NCBI GenBank assembly: GCA_937864265.1
Contig: CALMIR010000017.1
Coordinates: 1 to 64,000, forward strand
From: an uncultured Saprospirales bacterium
GTDB lineage: Bacteria; Bacteroidota; Bacteroidia; Chitinophagales; Saprospiraceae
Length of the DNA stretch: 64,000 bases
Reading direction: 5' to 3'
A program made the position numbers and the translations under genes. The notes under the pieces are model-generated. The model searched no databases, had not been told where the DNA came from, and saw nothing but the letters and a program-made list of their open reading frames with translations. Of this stretch, positions 27,252 to 37,389 are shown piece after piece. The first letter of the stretch is position 1, and the number at the start of each line of letters is the position of its first letter.

Positions 27252-27672
27252 AAAAAAGTGATTTTAGTAAACACCGCCTGACTTTGGTATGCTGTGGTTT
27301 CACCTCGGTCTTTCGGCTGAAACAAAATTATTTGTTGAACGGCGCAAAGGTAAGTTGGAAAATGAGTTCGACCTGTACATACAAGTTTAAGTTTAGGTTA
27401 AGTAATTGTTACCTGTTTTTAACCTATGAGGTATTGTTTTTATTCGTATAAAAAAAAGTACACTTTTTTTGACGCATGGATTAAAATTTATACTTTAGCT
27501 GCGCATTTGTGTCTAATACCTTAATTGATTCTGATTAGCAATAATCATTATCCCACCTGATTTATAGCAAAATAAACGATCATTTCTGATCCTAATGAGT
27601 GTCAACTTGGCTTAGCTTTTGCATTAAGCTATGGCATTGCTATGGCCTAACCCGGAATAAAACACATTAATT
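27252..27672. promoter_or_regulatory. 421-bp divergent regulatory region
   Basis: No gene is visible. For the minus-strand lipoprotein it contains TAATTTTG (27323-27330, minus), an exact -7 box about 72 bp from the start, and a GTTTCA/TGAAAC hairpin (27297-27323) in the presumed leader. An AGGTTAA/TTAACCT inverted repeat lies at 27395-27425. No convincing promoter for the adhesin gene could be picked out. Confidence 0.45.
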
Positions 27673-30600
27673 ATGAGCAATAGACCACTACTTTTCTCTA
27701 TGTTTCTTGTAGTTATGATAGCCCCTAAGCTACTGGAAGCACAAATTTGCAACGCTGGGGCAGATGAGTTGCCCTGCCTTCCCCTAGACAATGATTTTCC
27801 ATATGCTTGTGATTTCTTTACGTTTGATGATAATTTTTCTTCGGGGAATAATTTGAATGAAAGCCTGTATGAATCGATGGCTGGAGGTTGTAGCATACCC
27901 ATTCCAGGAAAAACCTACAATGGGAATGAACGCTTGTTTGAGATCAATGTACCGCTGGCTAGTTATTTACAGGTCAGTTTAAGCGATCTGAGTGCGGACC
28001 TAGATGTATTTGTGTTTCTGTGTGCCGGAAACGGGCAGGTGTGCTTGTCAAACCCCAATTTATTCAATAGCGGCACAAATCCCGAATTCCAATTGTTAGA
28101 AGTTCCCGAAGGACGTTACATCATTGTCGTGGATGGCGCCAACGCAGGAGAGCTATCCAGTTTTAGCCTAAATGTAACGACTACACCAGCTCCGGCTAAC
28201 TTGGTCTGTGATATCAATATTGATGTGCCGGTTGACATCCAATGTGGCGATGTTTTTGAAGATAATCCCTTCCCGTATAGTTTGTTCGACTATAATTTAT
28301 ACGATGATTGCGATCCGTCTATCAATCAAACTACCATGCCTTATGATGCCAATGACAAAATATATACCATAGACGTGGATGGTCCAACTACCCTGACGCT
28401 AAAATTGACCAATCTGGCTACCGACGTGGATTTATTCGTATTCAAATGCATCGACGATGAAGAATACGTGTGTTTAAACGATTTAAGCGATTTGAATACG
28501 GGGGCAGAAGATGAAACGGTGGTGATTCCGAATGCTGATGGTTTTTATCAAATCATAGTAGATGGCTTTAATGCGGCTCAAACGGCTTTTTTTACCCTGG
28601 AAGCCGATTGTGGCCCATGTGGCCCGGTACAACCCATTACTTGTGGCGACATACTGCAAAACGAAACAAATGAAGATCAGGGCAACGATTTTGAGAGTAT
28701 TCAGTATGGGGATTGTTACGCGGGCGGCGATACTTATGCTGCGCCAGATGTCGTCTATGAATTATATGTTCCCGAACGCTCCAATGTGAAAGCAACTTTG
28801 GAATTACTGGATAACATTGATTTGGACTTATTCCTGAGCAGCGATTGCAGTATGCCGGATAGCTGCTTTGCGGCCAGCACTACGGCGAATGTTGCCTTGG
28901 GTATTTACAACGAAACCTTGGATGTAGTTCTCGATTCGGGCACCTACTACTTAATTGTGGATGGAAAACTCGCCAACCAGGTCGGTTCGTTCAACTTGAG
29001 CATCGAATGCCTATGCACCTGCATCGAACCGGAAGATGATTTGCCAGCAGGGAGTACCCTGCTCTGCGATAACTTTGAAACACATACTACGGGCAATATA
29101 AGCGCCCAATCGACTCGCTGGCAGCCCTGGAGCAGCGCTGTATTAAGCCCTCAAGTGGTGTCCGATGGGGAAGACCTGGCTTTGGCTTTAGCGCCCAGTG
29201 CCGGACAGGATGTGGAAGCCATTTATTTATTGGAGGATCAGTGGGCCAATCGTTTTCGTTTGTCCTGGCGCATGTTCATAGGTGCTGGCAGAACGGGGCG
29301 CTATGCTGTACTCCACCAAGCACCCGATGACCTGGGGGCTGGAAGCAATACGGCTTATTCGGTGCAGTTTAACGGAAGTGGACAAGGGGCTATTGCTTTG
29401 CCAACTGGGAGCAATTTTATTTTTTCTTACCCCGAAGATCAGTGGTTTGATGTCATTCAAATCATTGACCAGGATTTGGATCAGGTAGAGTGGTGGATTG
29501 GCAATGAATTCATCGCTTCTTGGGCATTTAGCTTAGGCAGCAGTGGATCGGATACCGGTCTGGCCGCTTTGCATTTTTATACCCAATTGGCGGAAGACAG
29601 CTACTTGGTGGACGATATATGCGTTTGGATTCCGCAATGTGAGGAGATGATGGAATCGGGGCCGGAGGTCTGTTTGCTCAATGGCACCAGAAATGGATCG
29701 GAACTGGCCCGCTGCCAGGGCTTGTACAATTCGGTGCAGTGGGAGGCTTGCCTGACGGTATGCGACTTTGGGGGGCCGTTCATTTTTCGGGGCGATACTT
29801 TTACCGATTCCATTTCCTTGTTCGATCTGGCGCCATCGGCCATTTTTCAAGAGCCCTGTGTGATGGAGGCTTATGACGGCATTCTCAACAATAGTGCGTT
29901 TTATGATGCGGGTAATTTATATGCGGATATTTATGTGTTCACGAATGATCAATTGCAAGATATTACGATTGATCTGGCCAATAACGACTACGTAACCCGG
30001 GCTTTTCTATTCCAATGCGACTGTGTGGATGCTGCAGAGCTGGGTATTTCCAGCTTGTTTTCGGAGTGCGAGCAGATTTGCTTGCAGCCTGTTGACCCGC
30101 CACAGGGATGTAGTACGACTATTACTTCAGAAGACTGTCTATTTTTGGGCAATCAAATCGTTGACCAATCCCAAGGGGATACGCCTAACTGCTTGGTTGC
30201 GAATCCGAGTGGCATCGGCCCTTTTACTTATCTGTGGAGTACAGGAAGTACTAATGATAATATCCCTTTACCCGTTGTAAACGGCAATTATTGCGTGACT
30301 GTGACCGATTCGGAAGGCTGTATCAGTTCCGATTGCTATACAGTAAATAGCAATTGCAGTGTAAATATAGATTTTAATGGTCAGACCTCAGACTTGATTG
30401 CAGAAGTGCTCACCGGTCTTCCGCCATTTGAATATTTGTGGAGCACTGGCCAGACAACGGCGGTTGTGCCTTTTTGTAACGCTTGCAGTGTAATAGTAAC
30501 CGATGCGACAGATTGTGTGGCTGTGGATACTTTCTTTAACATAGACGCTCCTCCGCCTTTGCAAAACGATAGCCCCATACGGAGCGCAACTAATGCCCAA

Positions 30601-33600
30601 GTCATCGAAGACCTTCCAGCAGGCACTTACTTTATCCTAGTGACCAGTGTGCAGGAAGACGACTATACTTTGTCGCTGCTGCCCAATGCGAGTTGTGAAA
30701 ATAATCCGGTGGAGATTGCCTTAGGCTCAACAGTATCCGCCGATTTGAATGGGCAAGGCAATGATTTTAGTATAGGCGGTAATGGCGATTTTGTGAGTTG
30801 TTATAATGGGGATAGAGCTTACAATGAAGAGGATGTTGTTTACCGATTCACCTTACCAGAGCGAACAGCCACAACCATTAGCCTTGATGCATCATCGGGG
30901 GCGATGGGCTTATTTTTATACAATCACCTTTGTGGCAATAATTGTATCAAAGTTGTGGAGACCCCAGATGACGGCGGCAATGCGTCAATTGAAGCAACCC
31001 TTGATCCCGGCATTTACTACCTCTTAGTGGATCAGGACGCAGGAGCATCTTCGGCTTATACGCTTAATTTTGCAGGAGTTCCAACGCCGTCAATTAATTT
31101 ATCAACCTATGCCTTCGAAGACGACCCGCCGTCGGGCGATTGCCCGGTGAATGCCGCGAGTATCCACAGTGTAGTCGTACAAAATGATGCCCATGATTTT
31201 TCAACAGATCATTTTTTAACGTTCCTGACCTCCAATCCGAATACCCAAACAATTCGTTTTGTAGATGATATTGGGGAATTTTATAATGGACTGGCTTTTA
31301 CTTTTGATGTTCCGGCTGATGACACAGGCGATGCTTATAAATGCAGTTATTTGCCAGGCGACCTTTTACAGATGTATATGATAGATCAAAGTGGCATATC
31401 TGATTACAGCGGTATTTTAGAACTGGAGTTCGGAGCAGGTAGTAGCCCCTTGTTTACGCCAGGCAGTAACAGTACGGTAACTAGCTTGGATTATGTGCAG
31501 GTTAATAGTGCTAACCTCTCGTACAATTCGACAGAGGTGTCTTCTAATGGTGGTATATTCTCCGTAGAAATCGTGACCAACCAACCCTGGCAAGTCTTTG
31601 AACTAACAGATGTAGAATGGGTACACGATATAAATCCCATACAGGGAGTTGGTTATAGGACGGTATCTTTTGCCGTAGATGCAAATTCCGAATTTTTGCC
31701 TAGAAAAGATACATTACTCTTTAAGGTTAGTCCTCCCCAACAATCAGGCATTCCATTGTTTTTGTTTTTGGAAATTGAGCAAAAAGGAGCTTGCGGTGTA
31801 CCACAATTCGAGCTAGTCGCCGATCAAAACCCGATATGCGCTGGAGAAACCGTGACCATCACCCCGAATATTGATTCCTCTTTTTACGACCTCTTTTTGT
31901 TTGAATGGGATGGCGATGCCAGTACTTTTGGCATCACTGTAAGCCCAGATGAGGATGCCTCCTATTCATTGACACTGGTCAACAAAAACTGTTTTGTCAG
32001 GAGAATGGCTGATTTGGATATAACGGTAAACGAAGTGCCCAATAAACCGACGAGCAATGGCGATGTCACCGTATGTGAAGGGGAGGTGGGTACAATAAGT
32101 GTTCAGGCTGTTCCAAATGCCACCATTGAGTGGTACGATGCGGCGCTTGATGGCAATCTTGTGGCTGAGGGTGCTTCCTATAGCCCGCCTGGCCCAGGCG
32201 TTTATTTTGCGCAAGCGAACAATGGCGACTGCCGAAGTGAAGAAAGAACCCCTGTTTCTTTAACAATTGCCTCAGATCCAGTAGCCATGGCAACTAGTAT
32301 TGATCCTGCTCTGTGTTTGGGCAACAGCACGATGCTTAACGCCGCCGCTAGTGGAGGAGATGGCAACTACACCTTTAGCTGGGACAATGGCATTGGCGAA
32401 ATGACCAATCCAGCAATATCGCCAAACGTTACAACTACCTATACTTTGACCGTTACCGATGGCAACGAGTGCCAAGGCACGGATGAAGTGACCATTACGG
32501 TAAATGAAAATCCGGAAATAGTAGTTGAAGCCATACAGGAGAGCAGTTGCGACGGCATGGATGGCAGCATCACAGTTAGCGGCACAGGAGGTCAACCCGA
32601 TTATGACTATGTGTGGAGCACAGATGTGACCGGACCTGTCTTGTCCAATATTCCGGCAGGCACTTATCGGGTGACGATTACAGATGCGAACGGTTGCCAA
32701 AGTGATGCCTCTATCGTGTTAAATACCACTACCGGGCCAATGGTGCTACTTGAAGGAGGAACTGTTTGTGCAGGTACCTCATTTGAATTGATGCCAGAGG
32801 TCAGCGGCGGGGCGGGGCCTTATAACTATCTTTGGGAGGACGACAGCAATGGCGAAAGTTTAGTCGTCAACCCTACGGCAAATATGACCTTTTCGTTGAC
32901 CGTGACGGATGCCAATAATTGTGAAGCTGTAACAGAGGCCATGGTCGATATTTATGAGGACACCCAATTCGAGATCACCAGTCAGGATGCCATTTGTGGG
33001 GAAGATAACGGTAGCGCTGCTATTACTATTCTTAGCGGTACTGATCCCTTAACTTTTCAATGGAGTACCAATGAAACCAATGTCGCAATTGAGAATTTGG
33101 CAAGCGGAACTTATTATCTGAGTATCACCGATGGCAATGAATGCCAGGTAGTGGATTCTATCGCCATTGAAGCCTCGGATGCCCCAGTACTCCATTTGAA
33201 CGGGCTTACTTTGTGCGCAGGAGAGTCTGTTGTTTTGAACCCTATGCCTACAGGGGGCAACGCACCCTATACGTATTTGTGGAGTACCACAGCAACAACC
33301 GAAACCATTGAGGTCTCGCCAACAGAGAACACCTCTTATCAACTTACCCTTACGGATGACTTGGGGTGTGTGGTAGAGGCAACGGCACTTGTGATGGTCA
33401 ATGCGCTGCCAGTCATACAGGAAGTGAATATTGCCTCAGCTACTTGTGGAATGGAAAATGGCACAATCGCAGTTATTCCTCAAGGTCAGGGAGCTCTTAC
33501 CTTTATGTGGGACAACGGCGACAATACGGCCACCATCAATGGTTTAGCTCCTGGCAATTATACGCTTACTTTAACGAATGAGAACGAGTGTAAGCTTGAA

Positions 33601-36600
33601 AACACCTATAGTGTAGAAGCTATCGCTCCGCCCGTATTAAGTTTGCCCGATGCATCCGTTTGTTTTGGCGAAAGCCTGACGATTACGCCTGTAGTTATGA
33701 ATGGCTCAGAACCTTACCAATATTTGTGGAGCGATGGCAGCGATGGGGAAAATTTACCGATTACACCGGGAAACCCTACTTTGGTGGCGCTTACCCTGAC
33801 AGATAACGATGGTTGCATTGTGATGGCCAGCACCACGATAGGTGTAAATGCATTACCCGAATTGGAGCTATCAAGTACCTCAGCCACTTGCGGCATAGCC
33901 AATGGCAGCGCTGCTGTGGAAATTACGAATCCACAAGCACCTCCTTATACCTTTGAATGGAGCAACGGCTCTGACCAAGCTATAAATACCAATTTGTTAC
34001 CTGGTGATTACACCGTATCCGTTACAGATGGCAAGGAGTGTATGTCGGTTGGCGTAGTTAATGTAGAAGCGGAAGGCGCACCAGCGGTATTTGTTGCCAG
34101 TACCTCCATTTGCCCGGGCAGCTCAACGGATTTGACTGCAATCGTGACAGGAGGAACGCCACCGTTTGACTATTTGTGGAGTGATAACCAAAGTGTGGCA
34201 ACGATTTTCGTAAGCCCAGAGGAAGACATGATTTTTTCGGTAACGATAACCGACGCCAACGACTGCCAAACATTTGGTTCTGCCATGGTGACCTTATTTG
34301 AAAGCCCTTCGTTAAGCCTCGATGCCCAAAACCCGGCTTGTGGCATGCAAAATGGCAGTATATCAGCCCTACCGAGCGGCGGGGCAGGCGGCTACACATT
34401 CAACTGGAACAATGGGGCGGAAAATAATAGCCTACTTGATCTTGGCCCTGGCGTCTATTCGGTCACGTTGATGGATGCCAACCTTTGTTCCGTAGTGCAA
34501 AGCATTGAATTGACGGATATCGCAGGCCCCGAACTTAGCGTTGAACCAGTAGAGGCCTGCCTGGGAACTATGGCGCAGCTCCAAGCCCAAGTAACACAGG
34601 GTACAGCGCCGTACAACTATTTTTGGGAAAATGGAGGCACGAATGATATTGTCAATATTCTGGTGAATGCCCCAACTAGCAGTTTATTGCTCACGGTAAC
34701 CGATGCCAATGGCTGCGAAGCAGTGGCCAATGCTCAGATAACAGGTTTTACTTTGCCCGAACTGACATTAACTTCTATTGCCCAGGAAATTTGTTTTGGC
34801 GCATCAACTGAGTTAGCCGCAGCGATCAGCGCTGGCCTGCCGCCTTATGATTTGCAATGGAGCCATACGGCGAATGATGGGCTAGTTCAAACGGTAACGC
34901 CGGGTGAAACGACTGCTTATACTTTATTGGTCAGCGATAGCAATGCTTGTGAAACCCAGGAGACGATCAGCATTCAGGTCAATGATTTGCCCACAGCAGC
35001 GACGAACGCTGATACGGTAATTTGCACCGGTCAATCAACACAGTTGATGGCTACTGCCACGGGTGGCAGTGGTCAGTACGTCTATAGTTGGAGTGGCGGC
35101 TTGGGTAATATTTCCAACCCAGTCGTTTCCCCCATTGCTAATACAACTTATTCGGTAACGGTTACTGATTCTAATAATTGTTCGGATACCGATCAAGTAA
35201 TGGTAGGCGTACTGCCCTCTCCGACATTGAATTTTCAAACAGAATCGGCTTCCTGTGGTGGTGCAGATGGTTCCGCCTTAGCTGTACCAATGGGAGGAAC
35301 GGGGCCTTATACGTATCTTTGGGAAAATGGGGCTGTAACACCCGAAATAGAAGGACTCCCCGCTGGAATTTATACGCTGACTTTAACAGACAATCAAGGA
35401 TGTACAACGGTGGGCGATGTTACGATAACCAGTACGGAAGGTCCTCTGGTTTTCACTAGCCCGGTAACAACTATTTGCGCAGGCACGGCCGAATCTATTA
35501 GCGCGGGAGCAAGTGGGGGTACGCCCAACTACACCTTTACTTGGGACAATGGTTTTATCGGGGCTGTACAGGAAGTGAATCCGCTGGAAAGTACGCTGTA
35601 TTCCGTGACAGCTACAGATGCCAATGGTTGCAGCGGCTCGGCACAAGTATTCATTGAAGTCATACAACCCATTGATGCGAGTGCCAACGCTGATCCTGTG
35701 ATATGCCTCGGCGAAACCACCCAACTCATGGGAATGGCCAGCGGCGATATTGCCCAAATAAGCTGGTCGGCTTCTGTTGCTGGTGGTACTTTCATCCCAA
35801 ATGATGCCACGCTGAACGCTTTTTATACGCCTCCAACAGCTTATACCGGAATCATCACCTTGCTGCTGCGCGTTGTTGGAGAAGGGGATATTTGCCCCTC
35901 CGTGCTCGCACCCGTTAATATTACAGTAGCTCCTTTGCCGACTATTATACCTACGGATATTTTTTGTAGTGCTGATTTCCAAACGTATCAAATTAACTTG
36001 AGCACTTCTGCCGATGAGCTTAGCGCGAACAATGGAACCACTATTGAAGTGGGATCGGGCGTATTTTCTATACAAGGAATACCCAGCGATGAAAATGTAT
36101 TGGTTACAGCTTTTGATACGGAAACGGCATGCGACTTTAGCATTCAGATCAATTCGCCTGTCTGCGAGTGTCCGCCCATTAGTCCGCCTACAGGTACTAG
36201 CGATGTCGATTATTGCGAAGGAGAAGATGTACCTGAGTTGAGCGTTATGTTGGAAGCGGATGAAACGGCCAATTGGTACGATGTACCAACTGGAGGTATG
36301 CCCCTCGCCAGCGATACAACAATTTTTACGCCTCCAGGCCCTGGTGTGTATTATGTCGAGCGCATCAACCTATTGTCCTTTTGCTCATCAGAAGAACGCA
36401 CGGCTATAACTGTAAGCATCCATGAGTTGCCTGCGAATGAGTTGAGTAGTTTGGGCAGCCCTGCGATTTGTGCAGGAGATACCATAACCCTGATGCCCTC
36501 CCATTTGAATGCCAACTATACCTATGCCTGGAGTACGGGCGAAACGAGTCCTGATATCAGTGTAAGCCCTGATGTGACAACGACTTATGTACTTACAGTT

Positions 36601-37389
36601 ACCTTAGATTTGTGCGCTAAAGCGGATTCCGTGCAAGTCCATGTCGTACCAGCTATTGAAGGTGCTATTTCGATAGACAATGCCCTTGAATGCTTTGGCG
36701 ATACGGATGGCATTTTGAGCATTGCCCCACTTGGCGGACAGCCTCCTTTTGACTATCAGTGGAATACCGGGGCAACAGAAAGCTTTATTTTCAATGCCTC
36801 AGCTGGTGACTATGCCGTTACCGTTGGCGATATGGCGGATTGTGAAGGCGTTTTTAGTATAAGTCTTGAACAACCGAATGATCTGACCTTGCTTAATTCT
36901 AATATCCAACCGGATACCAATAATACCTCCAGCGGACAGATAATGGTGGAAATAGGTGGCGGCATTTTACCCTATACCTATAGCTGGGCGGGCCCAGGCA
37001 ATTTCACTTCCGATCAGGCGACGATTGTGAACCTGGTCAGCGGCACCTATACTTTGACGGTGACCGATCAAAATGATTGCAGCTTTACGGAATCATTCGT
37101 CGTACCCATAACGGTGAGCCTGAACGAGTTAACTTCCTGGGGGGATAATATCCGCTTGTATCCCAACCCCACCAAAAACGAGGTAATGTTGGAATGCCAT
37201 TTCCAGGAAAAAACGGATATTTACGTTCAGGTACTGGACGTGCTGGGGCAAGTATTGTTTACACAAAAAATCGCTCAATGGCAACATGGTGTTCAAGCGC
37301 TTTCGCTAAAAGCCTATCCCTCCGGCGTGTATTGGATTCGGGTCAATAGCGAAAGCCATCAATGGGCCAGTAAAATCATTAAAGAATGA
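27673..37389 (+). CDS. Giant T9SS-exported adhesin-like protein with PPC, BACON, Ig and SprB-type repeats
   Basis: A 3238-residue secreted protein. A signal peptide (1-23) is followed by about four pre-peptidase C-terminal-like domains (roughly 40-170, 180-315, 320-450, 1005-1134), a concanavalin-like stretch (about 455-660), and a BACON domain (about 1276-1376, SSNGGIFSVEIVTNQPWQVF to EIEQKGAC). From about 1377 to 3150 CHU_C-type Ig-like domains alternate with SprB-type repeats (CGxxNGS ... GxYxxTxTD). SprB motifs start near 1622, 1771, 1921, 2068, 2219 and 2525, so the core module is about 150 residues. The C-terminus (3155-3238) is a T9SS sorting domain (LYPNPTKNEVML, SGVYWIRV...KIIKE). 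PPC, BACON and Ig modules suggest polysaccharide or cell contact; SprB-like repeats occur in gliding adhesins. First gene of a four-gene operon. Confidence 0.85.
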   Translation: MSNRPLLFSMFLVVMIAPKLLEAQICNAGADELPCLPLDNDFPYACDFFTFDDNFSSGNNLNESLYESMAGGCSIPIPGKTYNGNERLFEINVPLASYLQVSLSDLSADLDVFVFLCAGNGQVCLSNPNLFNSGTNPEFQLLEVPEGRYIIVVDGANAGELSSFSLNVTTTPAPANLVCDINIDVPVDIQCGDVFEDNPFPYSLFDYNLYDDCDPSINQTTMPYDANDKIYTIDVDGPTTLTLKLTNLATDVDLFVFKCIDDEEYVCLNDLSDLNTGAEDETVVIPNADGFYQIIVDGFNAAQTAFFTLEADCGPCGPVQPITCGDILQNETNEDQGNDFESIQYGDCYAGGDTYAAPDVVYELYVPERSNVKATLELLDNIDLDLFLSSDCSMPDSCFAASTTANVALGIYNETLDVVLDSGTYYLIVDGKLANQVGSFNLSIECLCTCIEPEDDLPAGSTLLCDNFETHTTGNISAQSTRWQPWSSAVLSPQVVSDGEDLALALAPSAGQDVEAIYLLEDQWANRFRLSWRMFIGAGRTGRYAVLHQAPDDLGAGSNTAYSVQFNGSGQGAIALPTGSNFIFSYPEDQWFDVIQIIDQDLDQVEWWIGNEFIASWAFSLGSSGSDTGLAALHFYTQLAEDSYLVDDICVWIPQCEEMMESGPEVCLLNGTRNGSELARCQGLYNSVQWEACLTVCDFGGPFIFRGDTFTDSISLFDLAPSAIFQEPCVMEAYDGILNNSAFYDAGNLYADIYVFTNDQLQDITIDLANNDYVTRAFLFQCDCVDAAELGISSLFSECEQICLQPVDPPQGCSTTITSEDCLFLGNQIVDQSQGDTPNCLVANPSGIGPFTYLWSTGSTNDNIPLPVVNGNYCVTVTDSEGCISSDCYTVNSNCSVNIDFNGQTSDLIAEVLTGLPPFEYLWSTGQTTAVVPFCNACSVIVTDATDCVAVDTFFNIDAPPPLQNDSPIRSATNAQVIEDLPAGTYFILVTSVQEDDYTLSLLPNASCENNPVEIALGSTVSADLNGQGNDFSIGGNGDFVSCYNGDRAYNEEDVVYRFTLPERTATTISLDASSGAMGLFLYNHLCGNNCIKVVETPDDGGNASIEATLDPGIYYLLVDQDAGASSAYTLNFAGVPTPSINLSTYAFEDDPPSGDCPVNAASIHSVVVQNDAHDFSTDHFLTFLTSNPNTQTIRFVDDIGEFYNGLAFTFDVPADDTGDAYKCSYLPGDLLQMYMIDQSGISDYSGILELEFGAGSSPLFTPGSNSTVTSLDYVQVNSANLSYNSTEVSSNGGIFSVEIVTNQPWQVFELTDVEWVHDINPIQGVGYRTVSFAVDANSEFLPRKDTLLFKVSPPQQSGIPLFLFLEIEQKGACGVPQFELVADQNPICAGETVTITPNIDSSFYDLFLFEWDGDASTFGITVSPDEDASYSLTLVNKNCFVRRMADLDITVNEVPNKPTSNGDVTVCEGEVGTISVQAVPNATIEWYDAALDGNLVAEGASYSPPGPGVYFAQANNGDCRSEERTPVSLTIASDPVAMATSIDPALCLGNSTMLNAAASGGDGNYTFSWDNGIGEMTNPAISPNVTTTYTLTVTDGNECQGTDEVTITVNENPEIVVEAIQESSCDGMDGSITVSGTGGQPDYDYVWSTDVTGPVLSNIPAGTYRVTITDANGCQSDASIVLNTTTGPMVLLEGGTVCAGTSFELMPEVSGGAGPYNYLWEDDSNGESLVVNPTANMTFSLTVTDANNCEAVTEAMVDIYEDTQFEITSQDAICGEDNGSAAITILSGTDPLTFQWSTNETNVAIENLASGTYYLSITDGNECQVVDSIAIEASDAPVLHLNGLTLCAGESVVLNPMPTGGNAPYTYLWSTTATTETIEVSPTENTSYQLTLTDDLGCVVEATALVMVNALPVIQEVNIASATCGMENGTIAVIPQGQGALTFMWDNGDNTATINGLAPGNYTLTLTNENECKLENTYSVEAIAPPVLSLPDASVCFGESLTITPVVMNGSEPYQYLWSDGSDGENLPITPGNPTLVALTLTDNDGCIVMASTTIGVNALPELELSSTSATCGIANGSAAVEITNPQAPPYTFEWSNGSDQAINTNLLPGDYTVSVTDGKECMSVGVVNVEAEGAPAVFVASTSICPGSSTDLTAIVTGGTPPFDYLWSDNQSVATIFVSPEEDMIFSVTITDANDCQTFGSAMVTLFESPSLSLDAQNPACGMQNGSISALPSGGAGGYTFNWNNGAENNSLLDLGPGVYSVTLMDANLCSVVQSIELTDIAGPELSVEPVEACLGTMAQLQAQVTQGTAPYNYFWENGGTNDIVNILVNAPTSSLLLTVTDANGCEAVANAQITGFTLPELTLTSIAQEICFGASTELAAAISAGLPPYDLQWSHTANDGLVQTVTPGETTAYTLLVSDSNACETQETISIQVNDLPTAATNADTVICTGQSTQLMATATGGSGQYVYSWSGGLGNISNPVVSPIANTTYSVTVTDSNNCSDTDQVMVGVLPSPTLNFQTESASCGGADGSALAVPMGGTGPYTYLWENGAVTPEIEGLPAGIYTLTLTDNQGCTTVGDVTITSTEGPLVFTSPVTTICAGTAESISAGASGGTPNYTFTWDNGFIGAVQEVNPLESTLYSVTATDANGCSGSAQVFIEVIQPIDASANADPVICLGETTQLMGMASGDIAQISWSASVAGGTFIPNDATLNAFYTPPTAYTGIITLLLRVVGEGDICPSVLAPVNITVAPLPTIIPTDIFCSADFQTYQINLSTSADELSANNGTTIEVGSGVFSIQGIPSDENVLVTAFDTETACDFSIQINSPVCECPPISPPTGTSDVDYCEGEDVPELSVMLEADETANWYDVPTGGMPLASDTTIFTPPGPGVYYVERINLLSFCSSEERTAITVSIHELPANELSSLGSPAICAGDTITLMPSHLNANYTYAWSTGETSPDISVSPDVTTTYVLTVTLDLCAKADSVQVHVVPAIEGAISIDNALECFGDTDGILSIAPLGGQPPFDYQWNTGATESFIFNASAGDYAVTVGDMADCEGVFSISLEQPNDLTLLNSNIQPDTNNTSSGQIMVEIGGGILPYTYSWAGPGNFTSDQATIVNLVSGTYTLTVTDQNDCSFTESFVVPITVSLNELTSWGDNIRLYPNPTKNEVMLECHFQEKTDIYVQVLDVLGQVLFTQKIAQWQHGVQALSLKAYPSGVYWIRVNSESHQWASKIIKE

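Noticed and set aside
27297..27323. GTTTCA/TGAAAC hairpin as a riboswitch
   Set aside because: Only a short stem is seen, with no match to a known riboswitch core.
35383..36075. A 230-codon minus-strand open frame inside the giant adhesin gene
   Set aside because: It is antisense to clear Ig-like repeats and has no recognisable domain. Similar shadows run opposite the other repeat-rich genes.
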